NCBI RefSeq assembly: GCF_000374045.1
Contig: NZ_KB893314.1
Location: 333,372 to 397,371, forward strand
Direction of reading: 5' to 3'
DNA length: 64,000 nt
From: Segetibacter koreensis DSM 18137
Lineage (GTDB): Bacteria > Bacteroidota > Bacteroidia > Chitinophagales > Chitinophagaceae
Below, piece after piece: positions 19,732-28,966 of the stretch. The number at the start of each line of letters is the position of its first letter. The stretch's first letter is position 1. Below the pieces are notes generated by a model, which saw nothing but the letters and a program-made list of their open reading frames with translations, was not told where the DNA came from and searched no databases. The translations under genes were made by a program, and so were the position numbers.

Positions 19732-20862
19732 TCATATCATTTCTTTTAATTTTTCAACAACGATATCAACTTCTTCTTTTGTGTTATACTTACTGAATGA
19801 AAAACGAACTGTGACAAGGTCAGGGTTGTTGTTAATGGCACGCATAACATGACTGCCAACATCGGCTCCACTGCTGCATGCACTTCCTCCGCTAACGCAA
19901 ATGTTATGTATATCCATATTTAAAAGAATCATTTCACTTTTGTCAGTCTTAGGAAAATTAACACTTAATACAGTATATAAAGAATTACCTAAAGGATTTC
20001 CATTGAAGCTTACACCCTTTATATTGTGTTGCAACTTTTCCATCGCATACAGTTTAATGCCCTTTATGTAATTACTGTCTGCATCATAATTAGTTGTCGC
20101 AATCTCAAGCGCTTTGGCAAATCCAACTATACCATATAGGTTTTCTGTTCCGGCGCGCATATTTCTCTCCTGGCTTCCTCCATACAGAAAAGGTTTAATT
20201 TTTATGTTTTCATTTATATACAATATACCCACTCCTTTCGGACCGTGAAATTTATGTCCCGCACCTGTAATGAAATCAACAGGAGTCTTTCTCAGGTCAA
20301 ACGGAAAGTGACCGACTGTCTGCACCGTGTCACTGTGAAATATCGCTCCATACTTTTTAATCAGTTCTCCTGTGCTTTGCAGGTCAATCATATTTCCTGT
20401 TTCGTTATTGGCATGCATCAAAGTAACCAGAGATTTCTCTTTACTTTCTTCTAATAACTGCTTAAGATGTTGCATATCTATGTCTCCATTTGAATGAAGT
20501 TTTACATAGCTCACGGTTGCTTGTCCTGATTGACTCAAAGATTCAATCGTATGCAGAGTAGCATGATGCTCAATCTCAGACGAAATAATATTTTTACATC
20601 CAAGATCTCTAACAGAGGCCGTTATAGCCATATTGCTGCTTTCGGTGCCACCGCTGGTAAAAAAGATTTCAGCAGGATGAGCATTTAGTATTTTAGCTAC
20701 TGATTTACGTGCATTTTCGATAGCAAGGCGACTCTCGCGGCCATAACTATAAATAGAAGACGGATTACCATAATAAGAAGTGAGATAAGGCATCATTGCC
20801 TCAAGCACCTGCGGATCGAGGGCAGTAGTAGCTGCATTATCCATATAAATACGCTCGTGCAT
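19732..20862 (-). CDS. Cysteine desulfurase, NifS/IscS-type
   Basis: This 376-residue PLP enzyme removes sulfur from cysteine as a persulfide for iron-sulfur clusters or thio-modified cofactors and tRNA. The N-terminal IYMDNAATTALDP, the PLP lysine Lys204 in TGAGHKFHGPKG, and the persulfide cysteine Cys329 in GGSACSSGAD are present. The short catalytic loop (SACSSG) followed by SHVMRAI matches the NifS-like branch rather than the IscS branch, which usually reads SACTSAS. No scaffold gene (iscU or nifU) is adjacent, so it may feed several pathways. The start ATG is unambiguous. Confidence 0.94.
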   Translation of the reverse strand: MHERIYMDNAATTALDPQVLEAMMPYLTSYYGNPSSIYSYGRESRLAIENARKSVAKILNAHPAEIFFTSGGTESSNMAITASVRDLGCKNIISSEIEHHATLHTIESLSQSGQATVSYVKLHSNGDIDMQHLKQLLEESKEKSLVTLMHANNETGNMIDLQSTGELIKKYGAIFHSDTVQTVGHFPFDLRKTPVDFITGAGHKFHGPKGVGILYINENIKIKPFLYGGSQERNMRAGTENLYGIVGFAKALEIATTNYDADSNYIKGIKLYAMEKLQHNIKGVSFNGNPLGNSLYTVLSVNFPKTDKSEMILLNMDIHNICVSGGSACSSGADVGSHVMRAINNNPDLVTVRFSFSKYNTKEEVDIVVEKLKEMI

Positions 20863-21093
20863 TATTTCTTAAATTGTTATTTTTTACTTAGAAAAGGCAA
20901 AGTAATACATTTTGTCTCCGACTCTTTGGCCTTCAGTCCTAAATCGGTTTCTTTAAAAATAGGATGTTTGCAAACCCCGTAGGCCAGCTTCTTTAGCTTA
21001 AAAAATCATATTGATATAAATAGAAGAAAAACGATTCGGAAATTTATTTAGGTTTTAAAGAAAGCTATATAAATTTTGAATAATTATACCCGT

Positions 21094-23094
21094 TTAAAAC
21101 GCTTTTGATTGAGTATATAACCTCCAGGGCACCTGAACAGTAAGCTTTGTTCTTCTCATCTTATCTTTCATTTCTATAATAAAAATATCATCCGGTTCTA
21201 CATTCACCGCTGCATCGGCAAGAGATACCAGGACTGATTCATCCAATGGTTTTATAACCGGGAAATTTGAGACAAAACGTTGATCAAGTTTTTTTATAGT
21301 GCCGTTATTTTTTTTAATAGAAACATGAAGCGTGTCCGTCAAAAACTCTATGGTCGGGCTGTAGTTTTGAATCAATACCTTAATGTAAGCATTTGATCCT
21401 ATAAAGCTAATATCCTGGCAAATCATTTTTACATAATCACTGCTATCGTATAACTTGAGAGAGTGGCCTTCTATGGTTTCAGGCGGTGTTTCCTGAACTG
21501 AAGGCGCAGGAATATTGTGATTGGGTAATATTGATTCTTGATTTTGTACCTGGTTTTGCTCTATTGCTTTGTTTTGAGGTGGTGCAATAACTTTATTTGA
21601 AAATGTTGCTCCTGTAGGTTTAAACTGGTTTTCTTTACCAGAAGGTAATGCAGGAATTACAGCGCCTTTAGCTATTGATGCTGCTTGTGGTATTTCTTTT
21701 GCGGCAGCGGAAAGTGTTCCAGTTTTAGTTGCCAATGGAGGCTCGGTCGGCTTCGGTTGAGTTTTGCTACCTGGGGGCAAAGTATTTGCTTGACTTGAAG
21801 GCTGTACTTGTGTTGATTTTGGATCTGGATTATTAGTCGAGGTAGCAGCCATTGCTTCAATTTTTGCCTGGGCAGGTGTTTGTATTGGTGTAGCCTGTGT
21901 TATATTGGTTTTAGGAGAATCCATAGTACCGGCCACTTTGGTCTCTGGTAGCGGAGTATCTATTTTTTTTTCAGGCATTGTTTTGGTGGCTACAGGCGGC
22001 TGTGCACCTTTTGCTACGGACTCCCTTGAAAATAAAGATATATCTCTCGATCCTGATAACTTAAAAATAAGTTTTTCTTTGTCATCTTCTGCGTGAATGT
22101 AGTATGCTACGTCCTCTGCTCCTTCATAACGAATTACTTCTTTAATATTATAATTAGCGTATTTCGTTGCAAAAATTCTTCTTGCCTCCCTTGGAATTTG
22201 GTCAATTGTTATAAAACGAGTGGTTCCAATTAAACCTCCGTCAAGATCATAAAATGCTTCAACTTTTTCATCATATTGTAAAAAATTGACTTTGGCGAAT
22301 TCTGATGTCATTGTCCAATTAATGTCTTTAGCATCTTTGAAATCTTCATTAAAGTGATTAAGAAGCTGGTAGTTTATTTTATTCTTAGCTGGAGCAGCAG
22401 AAGTACTTGCCCCGACTGAAGTAACGGCGTTTTTGTTCTTTTGATCAGAAGGTAATATTGCAGAATCAGGTTTTGTTACTATTTGTTTCTGTGATATCGC
22501 TTTATTGGCTGCCGATGCAAGAATGGCATTTCTTTCTGCTAACTTTCTGAGTGCTCTTGCCTCACGTTTGTTTTTCGGTACGATAACCGGTTTTGGCACC
22601 TCTTTTACGGGAGTGCGCGAAGCTATTCTTTGTAACTCCAAGTCAATTGCTGCAACTTTTGACCTAGCAAAATCCTCGTCAGGTTTTTCCGGATGCAGAG
22701 CAAGAACTTCATTAAAGTAAATTTTAGCACTATCCCAGTTTTTACTAACTATTGCCTGGTTTGCCTTAATCAAGTCACTTTTTATTTGTGCTTTTCGTTT
22801 TAAATCATCTGCATGTTTTTGCTTTTCCGCTAAGGCCTCCACATATTTGATCATCTTATATGGGTAGGTCTCGCCCGGCTTTAATTCACCTGCCTTTTTG
22901 TAATAATTGATAGACTCCTCAAATGCTGAAGATGTAAGCGATGATGCCGCTTTTGCTAAAACTGAATCATATTCTATATCTAACTGAGTTTGTACTGCGG
23001 TATCACTACTCTGCACATCCTGGGCAAAAATTACTTTACAGGGTATTAACACTAAAAATATAATAGAGAGAAAAATTTTCTTATTAGTACTCAT
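21094..23094 (-). CDS. Large exported protein with TPR-like start and PepSY-like middle domain
   Basis: The 666-residue protein has a signal peptide (ending VIFAQD), a helical TPR-like region to about residue 150 (ESINYYKKAGELKPGETYPY, SAKIYFNEVLALHPEKPDED), and a domain near 245-365 that resembles PepSY-like beta-sandwich proteins (FNEDFKDAKDINWTM, FYDLDGGLIGTTRFIT). A linker of nearly 200 residues rich in Pro, Thr, Gln, Ala and Lys follows, and then a beta-rich C-terminal domain of about 115 residues beginning SLKLYDSSDYVKMICQDISF. This layout suggests a periplasm-spanning or envelope-associated protein. Function unknown; the C-terminal domain faintly resembles DUF4138, but I would not rely on that. 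Confidence 0.8.
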   Translation of the reverse strand: MSTNKKIFLSIIFLVLIPCKVIFAQDVQSSDTAVQTQLDIEYDSVLAKAASSLTSSAFEESINYYKKAGELKPGETYPYKMIKYVEALAEKQKHADDLKRKAQIKSDLIKANQAIVSKNWDSAKIYFNEVLALHPEKPDEDFARSKVAAIDLELQRIASRTPVKEVPKPVIVPKNKREARALRKLAERNAILASAANKAISQKQIVTKPDSAILPSDQKNKNAVTSVGASTSAAPAKNKINYQLLNHFNEDFKDAKDINWTMTSEFAKVNFLQYDEKVEAFYDLDGGLIGTTRFITIDQIPREARRIFATKYANYNIKEVIRYEGAEDVAYYIHAEDDKEKLIFKLSGSRDISLFSRESVAKGAQPPVATKTMPEKKIDTPLPETKVAGTMDSPKTNITQATPIQTPAQAKIEAMAATSTNNPDPKSTQVQPSSQANTLPPGSKTQPKPTEPPLATKTGTLSAAAKEIPQAASIAKGAVIPALPSGKENQFKPTGATFSNKVIAPPQNKAIEQNQVQNQESILPNHNIPAPSVQETPPETIEGHSLKLYDSSDYVKMICQDISFIGSNAYIKVLIQNYSPTIEFLTDTLHVSIKKNNGTIKKLDQRFVSNFPVIKPLDESVLVSLADAAVNVEPDDIFIIEMKDKMRRTKLTVQVPWRLYTQSKAF

Positions 23095-23656
23095 ACAAAA
23101 AATAAACTATACATTTTACAAAACAATATATACAATAGAAGTAATATTTTTTCTAATATTTACTTAAAACCTACCAAATCTTATCTTTTATTCATTTTTC
23201 ATATGCCAACACCGTAAGCCTCCTGCTGTACTTCATACAACTATGAGCTTTTAAACCGAAAAAAAGGCTTTGCTGAGACGTTAGAAGGATAAAGGTACGC
23301 CAGCAGCATCACAGAATGCATAAAAATTCATTATATGTATTAGACAGTAACAGTTCATAATGTTTTCTCAAGCATTTATAATTTTTCAATTGACCTTGCA
23401 ATTTGCCGGAACCTAACCCTTTACCGCACAATGGAAGAACTGTGCCAAGATTTCCTTAAGTTAATTATTAAGCATAATAAAATGTGCGTTTTTTGCTCAT
23501 CCTAACATTTGAGAAAAACTAAAAAAGGCGAAGATACCTCACAGATTCCTTTATAGATCAAAAGAACTATCGGTATATATAATTACAAATGAATTTCGTA
23601 TATTACATCAGCATACTTCTACTGTTGCCAAAGCTTATAGCTATTAAGAAAAATAT
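23095..23656. other. Intergenic region before the NfeD gene
   Basis: These 562 bases separate divergent genes. I find no credible coding frame, hairpin or repeat, and no exact -7 element near the NfeD start. Confidence 0.5.
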
Positions 23657-24943
23657 ATGAAGGAAACTTGTGGATATTTCATCTTTCTCCTTCTGATGCC
23701 GGCCTTGCTTGCAGCCCAAACTGTTGTTTCTATAAAAATTAATGGAACCATCAATCCTGCTTCGGCTGATTTTATTCATACCTCTATTGAAAGCGCAGAA
23801 AATAAAAAAGCGGAATGCATTATCATTCATCTCAATACACCGGGCGGTCTGTTGAAATCTACACGTGTTATTGTCGGTGATATTCTTGAATCGACAGTGC
23901 CTGTAGTTGTTTATGTCTCACCCGGCGGTGCGCAGGCAGGCTCTGCAGGTGTTTTTGTCACCCTGGCTGCTAACGTTGCTGCTATGGCTCCCGGAACGAA
24001 TATAGGGGCTGCACATCCAGTAGACTTACAAGGTTCTCCAGACACGATTATGAGCCAAAAAGCAACAAACGATGCTGCAGCTTTTATCAGAACGATTGCA
24101 GAAAAAAGAAAACGAAATTTACAATGGGCAGAGGAAGCGGTACGTAGAAGCGTTTCGATAACAGAAAAGGAGGCACTGGATAAAAAAGTAATTGATCTGA
24201 TTGCTAATGATGAACGTGACTTGCTAAAGCTTATTGATGGCAAACAGATAGAACTTGCTTCGGGGACAAAAATACTGCATACAAATAATGCCCAAGTCAT
24301 ACCAATAGAAATGGGAGCAGTCGAAAAAATATTAAATATTGTTAGCGATCCGAATATTGCTTACCTTTTAATGATGCTGGGCTTTTTTGGAATCCTCTTT
24401 GAGCTGTATAATCCCGGGGCTATTTTACCTGGTATTATTGGTGTTATAAGTTTGATACTTGCCTTTTATTCCATGCATACTTTACCTGTGAATTATGCAG
24501 CACTCGCTTTGATAATTTTTGCAATTATTCTGTTTTTGTTAGAGATTAAAGTAATGAGTCACGGAATGCTGGCCATTGGCGGATCTGTTTCACTGCTGAT
24601 CGGTTCTATGATGCTCATTCGTACCAATTCAACACTTGAGTTTGCCCGTATTTCGCACAGCGTTATCATTTCATCTACCATCGTAACAATACTTTTTTTC
24701 TTATTTGTAATAGGAATCGGATTGAGAGCTCAGCGGTCAAAACCTGTTACCGGTATTGAAGGCATGATGGGGGCAGTCGGGGAAACGCTTGGTACTCTTA
24801 ATGTTACCGGAACAGTACGTGTACATGGTGAGGTGTGGAATGCAGAGTCTGTCTCAGGGGTGATAAGTGAAGGTGAGAAAGTTCGCGTGACAGGAATAAA
24901 AGACCTAAAGCTATACGTGGAAGCAGAGCCAAAAGTTGGTTGA
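23657..24943 (+). CDS. NfeD-family membrane-bound serine protease
   Basis: This 428-residue protein is a full-length NfeD (1510-type) with an N-terminal ClpP-like protease domain, four to five membrane helices (about 225-360) and a C-terminal OB-fold domain (GMMGAVGETLGTLNVTGTVR). The Ser-Lys dyad is present: Ser96 in GGAQAGSAGVF and Lys135 in MSQKATNDAA, closely matching Ser97/Lys138 of the archaeal PH1510 protease. A signal peptide precedes the protease domain, which therefore faces the periplasm. Members cut C-terminal hydrophobic tails of SPFH proteins. The slipin gene follows 53 bases downstream, the classic partner arrangement. Confidence 0.93.
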   Translation: MKETCGYFIFLLLMPALLAAQTVVSIKINGTINPASADFIHTSIESAENKKAECIIIHLNTPGGLLKSTRVIVGDILESTVPVVVYVSPGGAQAGSAGVFVTLAANVAAMAPGTNIGAAHPVDLQGSPDTIMSQKATNDAAAFIRTIAEKRKRNLQWAEEAVRRSVSITEKEALDKKVIDLIANDERDLLKLIDGKQIELASGTKILHTNNAQVIPIEMGAVEKILNIVSDPNIAYLLMMLGFFGILFELYNPGAILPGIIGVISLILAFYSMHTLPVNYAALALIIFAIILFLLEIKVMSHGMLAIGGSVSLLIGSMMLIRTNSTLEFARISHSVIISSTIVTILFFLFVIGIGLRAQRSKPVTGIEGMMGAVGETLGTLNVTGTVRVHGEVWNAESVSGVISEGEKVRVTGIKDLKLYVEAEPKVG

Positions 24944-24996
24944 TTGCCACTATAAAAGCAACGAACAATTAAGAGATTACATTTTAAAATAATAAT

Positions 24997-25773
24997 ATGC
25001 AGCAAGTTCCGGTTTTTCTTTTAGTGATCATTTTTGTGGTTGTCATTATACTTGCAAATGCAGTTCGCATTTTACGTGAGTACGAACGCGGTGTTATTTT
25101 TAGACTCGGACGATTAGTGCACGGCGGCGTAAGTGGTCCTGGCCTTATTTTACTGATTCCGATGATAGATAAAATGGTAAAAGTAAGCTTGCGCACCGTA
25201 GTAATGGATGTACCCCCTCAAGACGTTATAACACAGGACAATGTGTCTATAAAAGTAAATGCAGTAGTGTATTTCCGTGTAATTCAACCTGAGAAAGCTA
25301 TTGTGGAAGTAGAAAATTATCTTATGGCTACGTCGCAGCTGTCACAAACCACTCTACGAAGTGTTTTAGGACAGTCAGAATTGGATGACCTGCTTTCGCA
25401 GCGAGACAAAATAAATCACAGGTTGCAGCAAATTATAGATTCAAATACAGAACCCTGGGGAGTAAAAGTATCTAACGTAGAAGTAAAGCAAATAGACCTG
25501 CCCCAGGAAATGCAGCGAGCCATGGCGAAGCAGGCAGAAGCAGAACGCGAACGTCGCAGTAAGGTTATTGCGGCCGAAGGTGAATTCCAGGCGTCACAGC
25601 GATTAGCAGATGCGGCAGAAATTTTAGGTGGGCAACCAAGTGCATTAACATTAAGATATCTTCAGACCCTCCGCGAAATTGCTACAGAAAAAAACTCAAC
25701 AACTATTTTTCCTGTTCCAATTGATTTACTCAAACCCTTTTTACAGAATCCTGAAAAGAAATCGATAGAATAG
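24997..25773 (+). CDS. Slipin (stomatin-like SPFH-domain protein)
   Basis: This 258-residue membrane protein has one N-terminal transmembrane helix ([18 protein letters not shown]), an SPFH/Band 7 domain ([41 protein letters not shown]) and a coiled-coil stretch ([20 protein letters not shown]). Slipins assemble into membrane scaffolds that organise microdomains. The gene lies 53 bases after the NfeD protease gene and is probably co-transcribed; the pair is conserved across bacteria and archaea. The end PIDLLKPFL is the hydrophobic C-terminal segment on which NfeD-type proteases act in archaea. Confidence 0.94.
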   Translation: MQQVPVFLLVIIFVVVIILANAVRILREYERGVIFRLGRLVHGGVSGPGLILLIPMIDKMVKVSLRTVVMDVPPQDVITQDNVSIKVNAVVYFRVIQPEKAIVEVENYLMATSQLSQTTLRSVLGQSELDDLLSQRDKINHRLQQIIDSNTEPWGVKVSNVEVKQIDLPQEMQRAMAKQAEAERERRSKVIAAEGEFQASQRLADAAEILGGQPSALTLRYLQTLREIATEKNSTTIFPVPIDLLKPFLQNPEKKSIE

Positions 25774-25952
25774 TTAATATATTCATTTATTTTTCTCTTC
25801 ACATCGCAAATAAAAAATGATTATGTTTTATTATCATTACTAACTTCCTTCATCTTTATTTCAATGCTTTTAAGAAAGTAAAAGTTATATAATAAAAACT
25901 ACCCACAGCGCTAATCTAATAACAGGTCTTTTAAAGAAAAACACGCACATAT

Positions 25953-26651
25953 ATGAAAAGAATTTTTATCCTTTTATTCTTCTGTTATCTTATTCCCTGC
26001 TTAGGCGATGCACAATTTATAAAAGGCCAGAAATTAATTGGAGGTAATTTTTCATTTTCGACCAATTCCGGTAACTCTACGCAGGCTTTTGATAACCGAA
26101 GCGTTTACCATAACTCAGGCACTGGCATCGGAATAAACCCTTCAATAGCCAAATTTATTAATTCAACAACATTACGTGGAATAGGGTTAGTCTACAATTA
26201 CAACAATTATATAATTAAAGAAGAAGAACCCAATAATGGAAATAGCTTTAAGAATATTGCGCACTCTGAAGGAATAAATATTTTTTCGCAGCGTTTTATT
26301 TCGTTAGGTAACAACTTCTTTTTTACTATACAAGCAAGTGCAACAGGCCTGTATAGTTACGGCAAACAATCTGATTTTATGACTAAGGCTATGACAAAAG
26401 CAAAAGTGTATTCCATAACTGCAGCTATGGCGCCTGGCCTTAGTTATAAAATAAACCGGAGGTTGTTATTTGATGCACTTCTAACTAATATTTTATCAGC
26501 AAGTTACCAACATACCACCGCTGTAACAAATTACCCCTTACCTAAAGAAACTAAGACACACAATAATGGCTTTAATATTTCTTCATCATTAAGTAATACT
26601 ACTTTAGGAAATATAGGAGTAGGTTTTAGATGGCTTTTAAAAAGCAAATAA
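25953..26651 (+). CDS. Probable outer-membrane beta-barrel protein
   Basis: This 232-residue protein has a signal peptide ending LGDAQF, and then alternating beta strands rich in Asn, Ser and aromatic residues (KLIGGNFSFSTNSGNS, RGIGLVYNYNNYII, SSLSNTTLGNIGVGFRWLL). The layout matches small OmpA-like or porin-family barrels of Bacteroidota, with a final strand close to the C-terminus. I recognise no specific family. It is probably a single gene; the convergent neighbour is a response regulator gene. Confidence 0.7.
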   Translation: MKRIFILLFFCYLIPCLGDAQFIKGQKLIGGNFSFSTNSGNSTQAFDNRSVYHNSGTGIGINPSIAKFINSTTLRGIGLVYNYNNYIIKEEEPNNGNSFKNIAHSEGINIFSQRFISLGNNFFFTIQASATGLYSYGKQSDFMTKAMTKAKVYSITAAMAPGLSYKINRRLLFDALLTNILSASYQHTTAVTNYPLPKETKTHNNGFNISSSLSNTTLGNIGVGFRWLLKSK

Positions 26652-26835
26652 TTTTTTTGATGTAAGACGAGAACTTGTTATTTATAGAGAAAGATCATAG
26701 TCTTTATTCTGCTTTCAGGGTGAGCAATTTAACTAGAAGCAGAAACTAGCCTAACACGAAAGGTGTTATAATAGGCCGCCCTAAGAAGAATGCAGAAAAT
26801 AAGAATTGAATTTATTTATTGTTTTTCTTGAAATA

Positions 26836-27240
26836 TTAACTGGGGAAATTTTTTGCAACATTTATTATCGAATGAATGGTAGAATTCCAACCATCTATAC
26901 TGGCAGGTTTGGTTATAAATTTTCGGATACCCATGTTGTTGCAATAATCTATATCTTCTCTGGATGATGAAGTAGTTAAAACAATAATAGGAATGTCGGT
27001 GAGATAAAAAGAAGATTTTAATTCAAGGAGAATCTCTTTACCATCAATTTTTGGAAGGTTAAGATCCATGACTATAATTTCAGGTAAAGTTTCAACACTT
27101 TCAAGGTAACCAGATACTTTATCACCATCCATAATGACCTCCATGTGATATGGCACTTTATTATCTTCGAACGCATCTTTTAGCAAGTCAATATCATCCA
27201 TATCATCCTCTATTAAAAGAATATCAAGTGGCTTTTTCAT
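26836..27240 (-). CDS. Single-domain response regulator (CheY-like receiver)
   Basis: This 134-residue receiver domain has the acidic pocket IEDD (residues 10-13), the phosphoacceptor Asp59 in VMDLNLPKIDG, Thr90 in VLTTSSS and Lys111 in ITKPAS. No output domain follows, so it acts by protein contact, as Rcp1-type regulators do with bacteriophytochrome or histidine kinases. No kinase gene lies near it. It is an orphan gene with nothing visible to indicate its pathway. Confidence 0.94.
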   Translation of the reverse strand: MKKPLDILLIEDDMDDIDLLKDAFEDNKVPYHMEVIMDGDKVSGYLESVETLPEIIVMDLNLPKIDGKEILLELKSSFYLTDIPIIVLTTSSSREDIDYCNNMGIRKFITKPASIDGWNSTIHSIINVAKNFPS

Positions 27241-27546
27241 AAAGTAAAATTGAATTTAATATTCAGCTTTAAAAAGATAAAAGTTATTTTTCACAACACT
27301 TTATCTTTCAATAAAGAAAGTTAAATTATTTACTTCAGATATGCAAATAGAAGTTTAAAAAAAATTCATAATACGTATTGTAGTTCGATAGAAAGTTTAA
27401 GAGGTGCGGTACATGTAAGTGACTTAACAGGAACTCAAAATTCTTTCAACTGCCTATCGAAACAAAAGTCTTTCGAGACAGATGTTATGGGCGTTTAGTT
27501 TTAAACATACATCAAATTTTATAATCATTAAAGATGCTTCGACCAG
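27241..27546. other. Intergenic region, response regulator to fumarylacetoacetase-family gene
   Basis: These 306 bases hold no supported gene. A short CGAAA/TTTCG inverted repeat lies near 27458-27475 but lacks a T-run. Confidence 0.5.
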
Positions 27547-28158
27547 CTATTTTATTTCCAGCTCAAACACTCTTTCCTGCTCAAAAAATCCTTCCAAAAC
27601 ATCTCCAACTACGCATTCACCTACTCCTGCAGGGGTGCCTGTATAAATGAGGTCTCCAATGTTTAAAGAAAAGTAATTGGAAATATGTGATACTATTTCA
27701 TCGAAGGTGAAAATCATCTCCGTTGTTACACCTGCTTGCACCTTTTCGCCATTTTTAAGCAAGGAAAAGTTAACCGGTCTTTTTAATACCTCAGGTGTTA
27801 CGTCTTTCCACGTACCAATGACAGCGGAATTGTCCCACGCTTTGGCCTTTTCCCAAGGCAGGCCTTTTTTCTTAAGTTCTGCTTGTATATCTCGGGCTGT
27901 AAAGTCAATGCCTACCGTAATGCCGTTATAATATTTCGACGCCTGCCTTTCACCGATGTACTTGCCATTTTTGCTAACACGAAGTACAAGCTCAGCTTCA
28001 TAATTCAGCTCGTTAGAAAACTCGGGGTAATAAAAAGGAGTATGAGATTGCAATAAAGCACTTTTAGGCTTCATGAAAATTACAGGTTCATCTGGAACCT
28101 CATTTCCAAGCTCCCTGGCATGTTCTAGGTAATTTCGGCCAACACAAAAAATTTTCAT
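27547..28158 (-). CDS. Fumarylacetoacetate hydrolase-family protein
   Basis: This 203-residue protein belongs to the FAH superfamily, whose members cleave or decarboxylate beta-diketo acids or act as oxaloacetate decarboxylase/tautomerase (FAHD1-like). It is short, containing only the catalytic fold: KIFCVGRNYLEHARELGN at the start, the metal-binding NYEAELVLRV (Glu ligands), GITVGIDFTARDIQ, KAWDNSAVIG and the end GDLIYTGTPAGVGE. It is most like FAHD1/YcgM proteins. A precise substrate cannot be assigned. It is likely transcribed alone or with pth, 113 bases upstream. Confidence 0.9.
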   Translation of the reverse strand: MKIFCVGRNYLEHARELGNEVPDEPVIFMKPKSALLQSHTPFYYPEFSNELNYEAELVLRVSKNGKYIGERQASKYYNGITVGIDFTARDIQAELKKKGLPWEKAKAWDNSAVIGTWKDVTPEVLKRPVNFSLLKNGEKVQAGVTTEMIFTFDEIVSHISNYFSLNIGDLIYTGTPAGVGECVVGDVLEGFFEQERVFELEIK

Positions 28159-28271
28159 AAGTTATCTTTCTTCAATTATGACGAAATAATCGCAAAAAAA
28201 GACTGCAAGAATAGAGCCTTTTAACTAATATTATTTTTTACACCATTATATAACGTCTGATTTTTAAAATA

Positions 28272-28847
28272 TTATGCAACCTCCCAGTTATTTACAAGGT
28301 TCATTGTTCTCTCCAATCCTATAAACGCAAAGTTCTCTATAGTTTCAAGGCATTTTTCAATTTTCAACTTCACTATGGGAAGCTCTTCTTTATTCCAATG
28401 GCCTAATACGAAATCTACCTGCCTGCCCTTTGGATAATTGTTTCCAATACCAAAGCGAAGTTTAGGATATTTGTCTGTTCCTAAAATTGCCTGTATATCT
28501 TTAAGACCGTTGTGACCAGCATCGCTACCGCCACCCCGCAAACGGATTCTTGTGAGTGGCAAAGCCAAATCATCTACAATAGTAAGGGTATTATTTATAT
28601 CTATTTTTTCCTTATCAAGATATAATTTAAAAGCCCTGCCGCTAAGATTCATATAAGTGGTTGGTTTTATACAAACCAATATTTTTCCCTTCCATTTTAC
28701 TTCCGCAACTTCCGCAAGCCTTTCAGTCTTGAAAAATGCATTGTGTTTAAAAACAAAAGCTTCAAGTACGTCAAAACCAATATTATGACGGGTATGTGCA
28801 TATTCACTTCCAATATTTCCCAAACCAACAATCAAAAATTTACTCAT
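28272..28847 (-). CDS. pth: Peptidyl-tRNA hydrolase
   Basis: This 191-residue enzyme frees tRNA from peptidyl-tRNA that has dropped off the ribosome. The N-terminal LIVGLGNIGSEYAHTRHNIG contains the substrate Asn11 and the catalytic His21. The segment TTYMNLSGRAFKLYL and the later LRLRGGGSDAGHNGLKDI are family signatures. I chose ATG at 28847; the upstream TTG (28853) would be unusual. A TATTTTTG element ends four bases before this ATG, which suggests a leaderless transcript. The rplY terminator at 28922-28946 separates it from rplY, although the prs, rplY, pth order is a common conserved neighbourhood. Confidence 0.97.
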   Translation of the reverse strand: MSKFLIVGLGNIGSEYAHTRHNIGFDVLEAFVFKHNAFFKTERLAEVAEVKWKGKILVCIKPTTYMNLSGRAFKLYLDKEKIDINNTLTIVDDLALPLTRIRLRGGGSDAGHNGLKDIQAILGTDKYPKLRFGIGNNYPKGRQVDFVLGHWNKEELPIVKLKIEKCLETIENFAFIGLERTMNLVNNWEVA

Positions 28848-28850
28848 AAG

Positions 28851-28858
28851 CAAAAATA
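28851..28858 (-). promoter_or_regulatory. Candidate -7 element of pth, abutting the start codon
   Basis: TATTTTTG on the minus strand fits TAnnTTTG exactly and ends three bases before the pth ATG. A good -33 TTG is not seen. Since a terminator separates pth from rplY, pth needs a promoter of its own. Confidence 0.35.
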
Positions 28859-28913
28859 GGATTGAAAGTATGTATAATATACATAATTGCTCTCTAACAA
28901 CCTGTATTTCAGC

Positions 28914-28946
28914 ACAAAAAAAACCCGGCCTACTTGTGGCCGGGTT
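28914..28946 (-). terminator. Intrinsic terminator downstream of rplY
   Basis: AACCCGGCC (28922-28930) pairs perfectly with GGCCGGGTT (28938-28946) around a 7-base loop; on the minus strand it is followed by eight T. It lies 20 bases after the rplY stop codon. Confidence 0.85.
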
Positions 28947-28966
28947 AATAAAATAAAAAAAGTTAA

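Noticed and set aside
25774-25952. Searched for a third gene in the NfeD/slipin operon
   Set aside because: The spacer holds no frame; the following gene has its own start and an unrelated outer-membrane product.
26752-26768. TAACAC/GTGTTA hairpin between the barrel gene and the response regulator gene
   Set aside because: A 6-bp stem without a T-run on either side; too weak to call a terminator.
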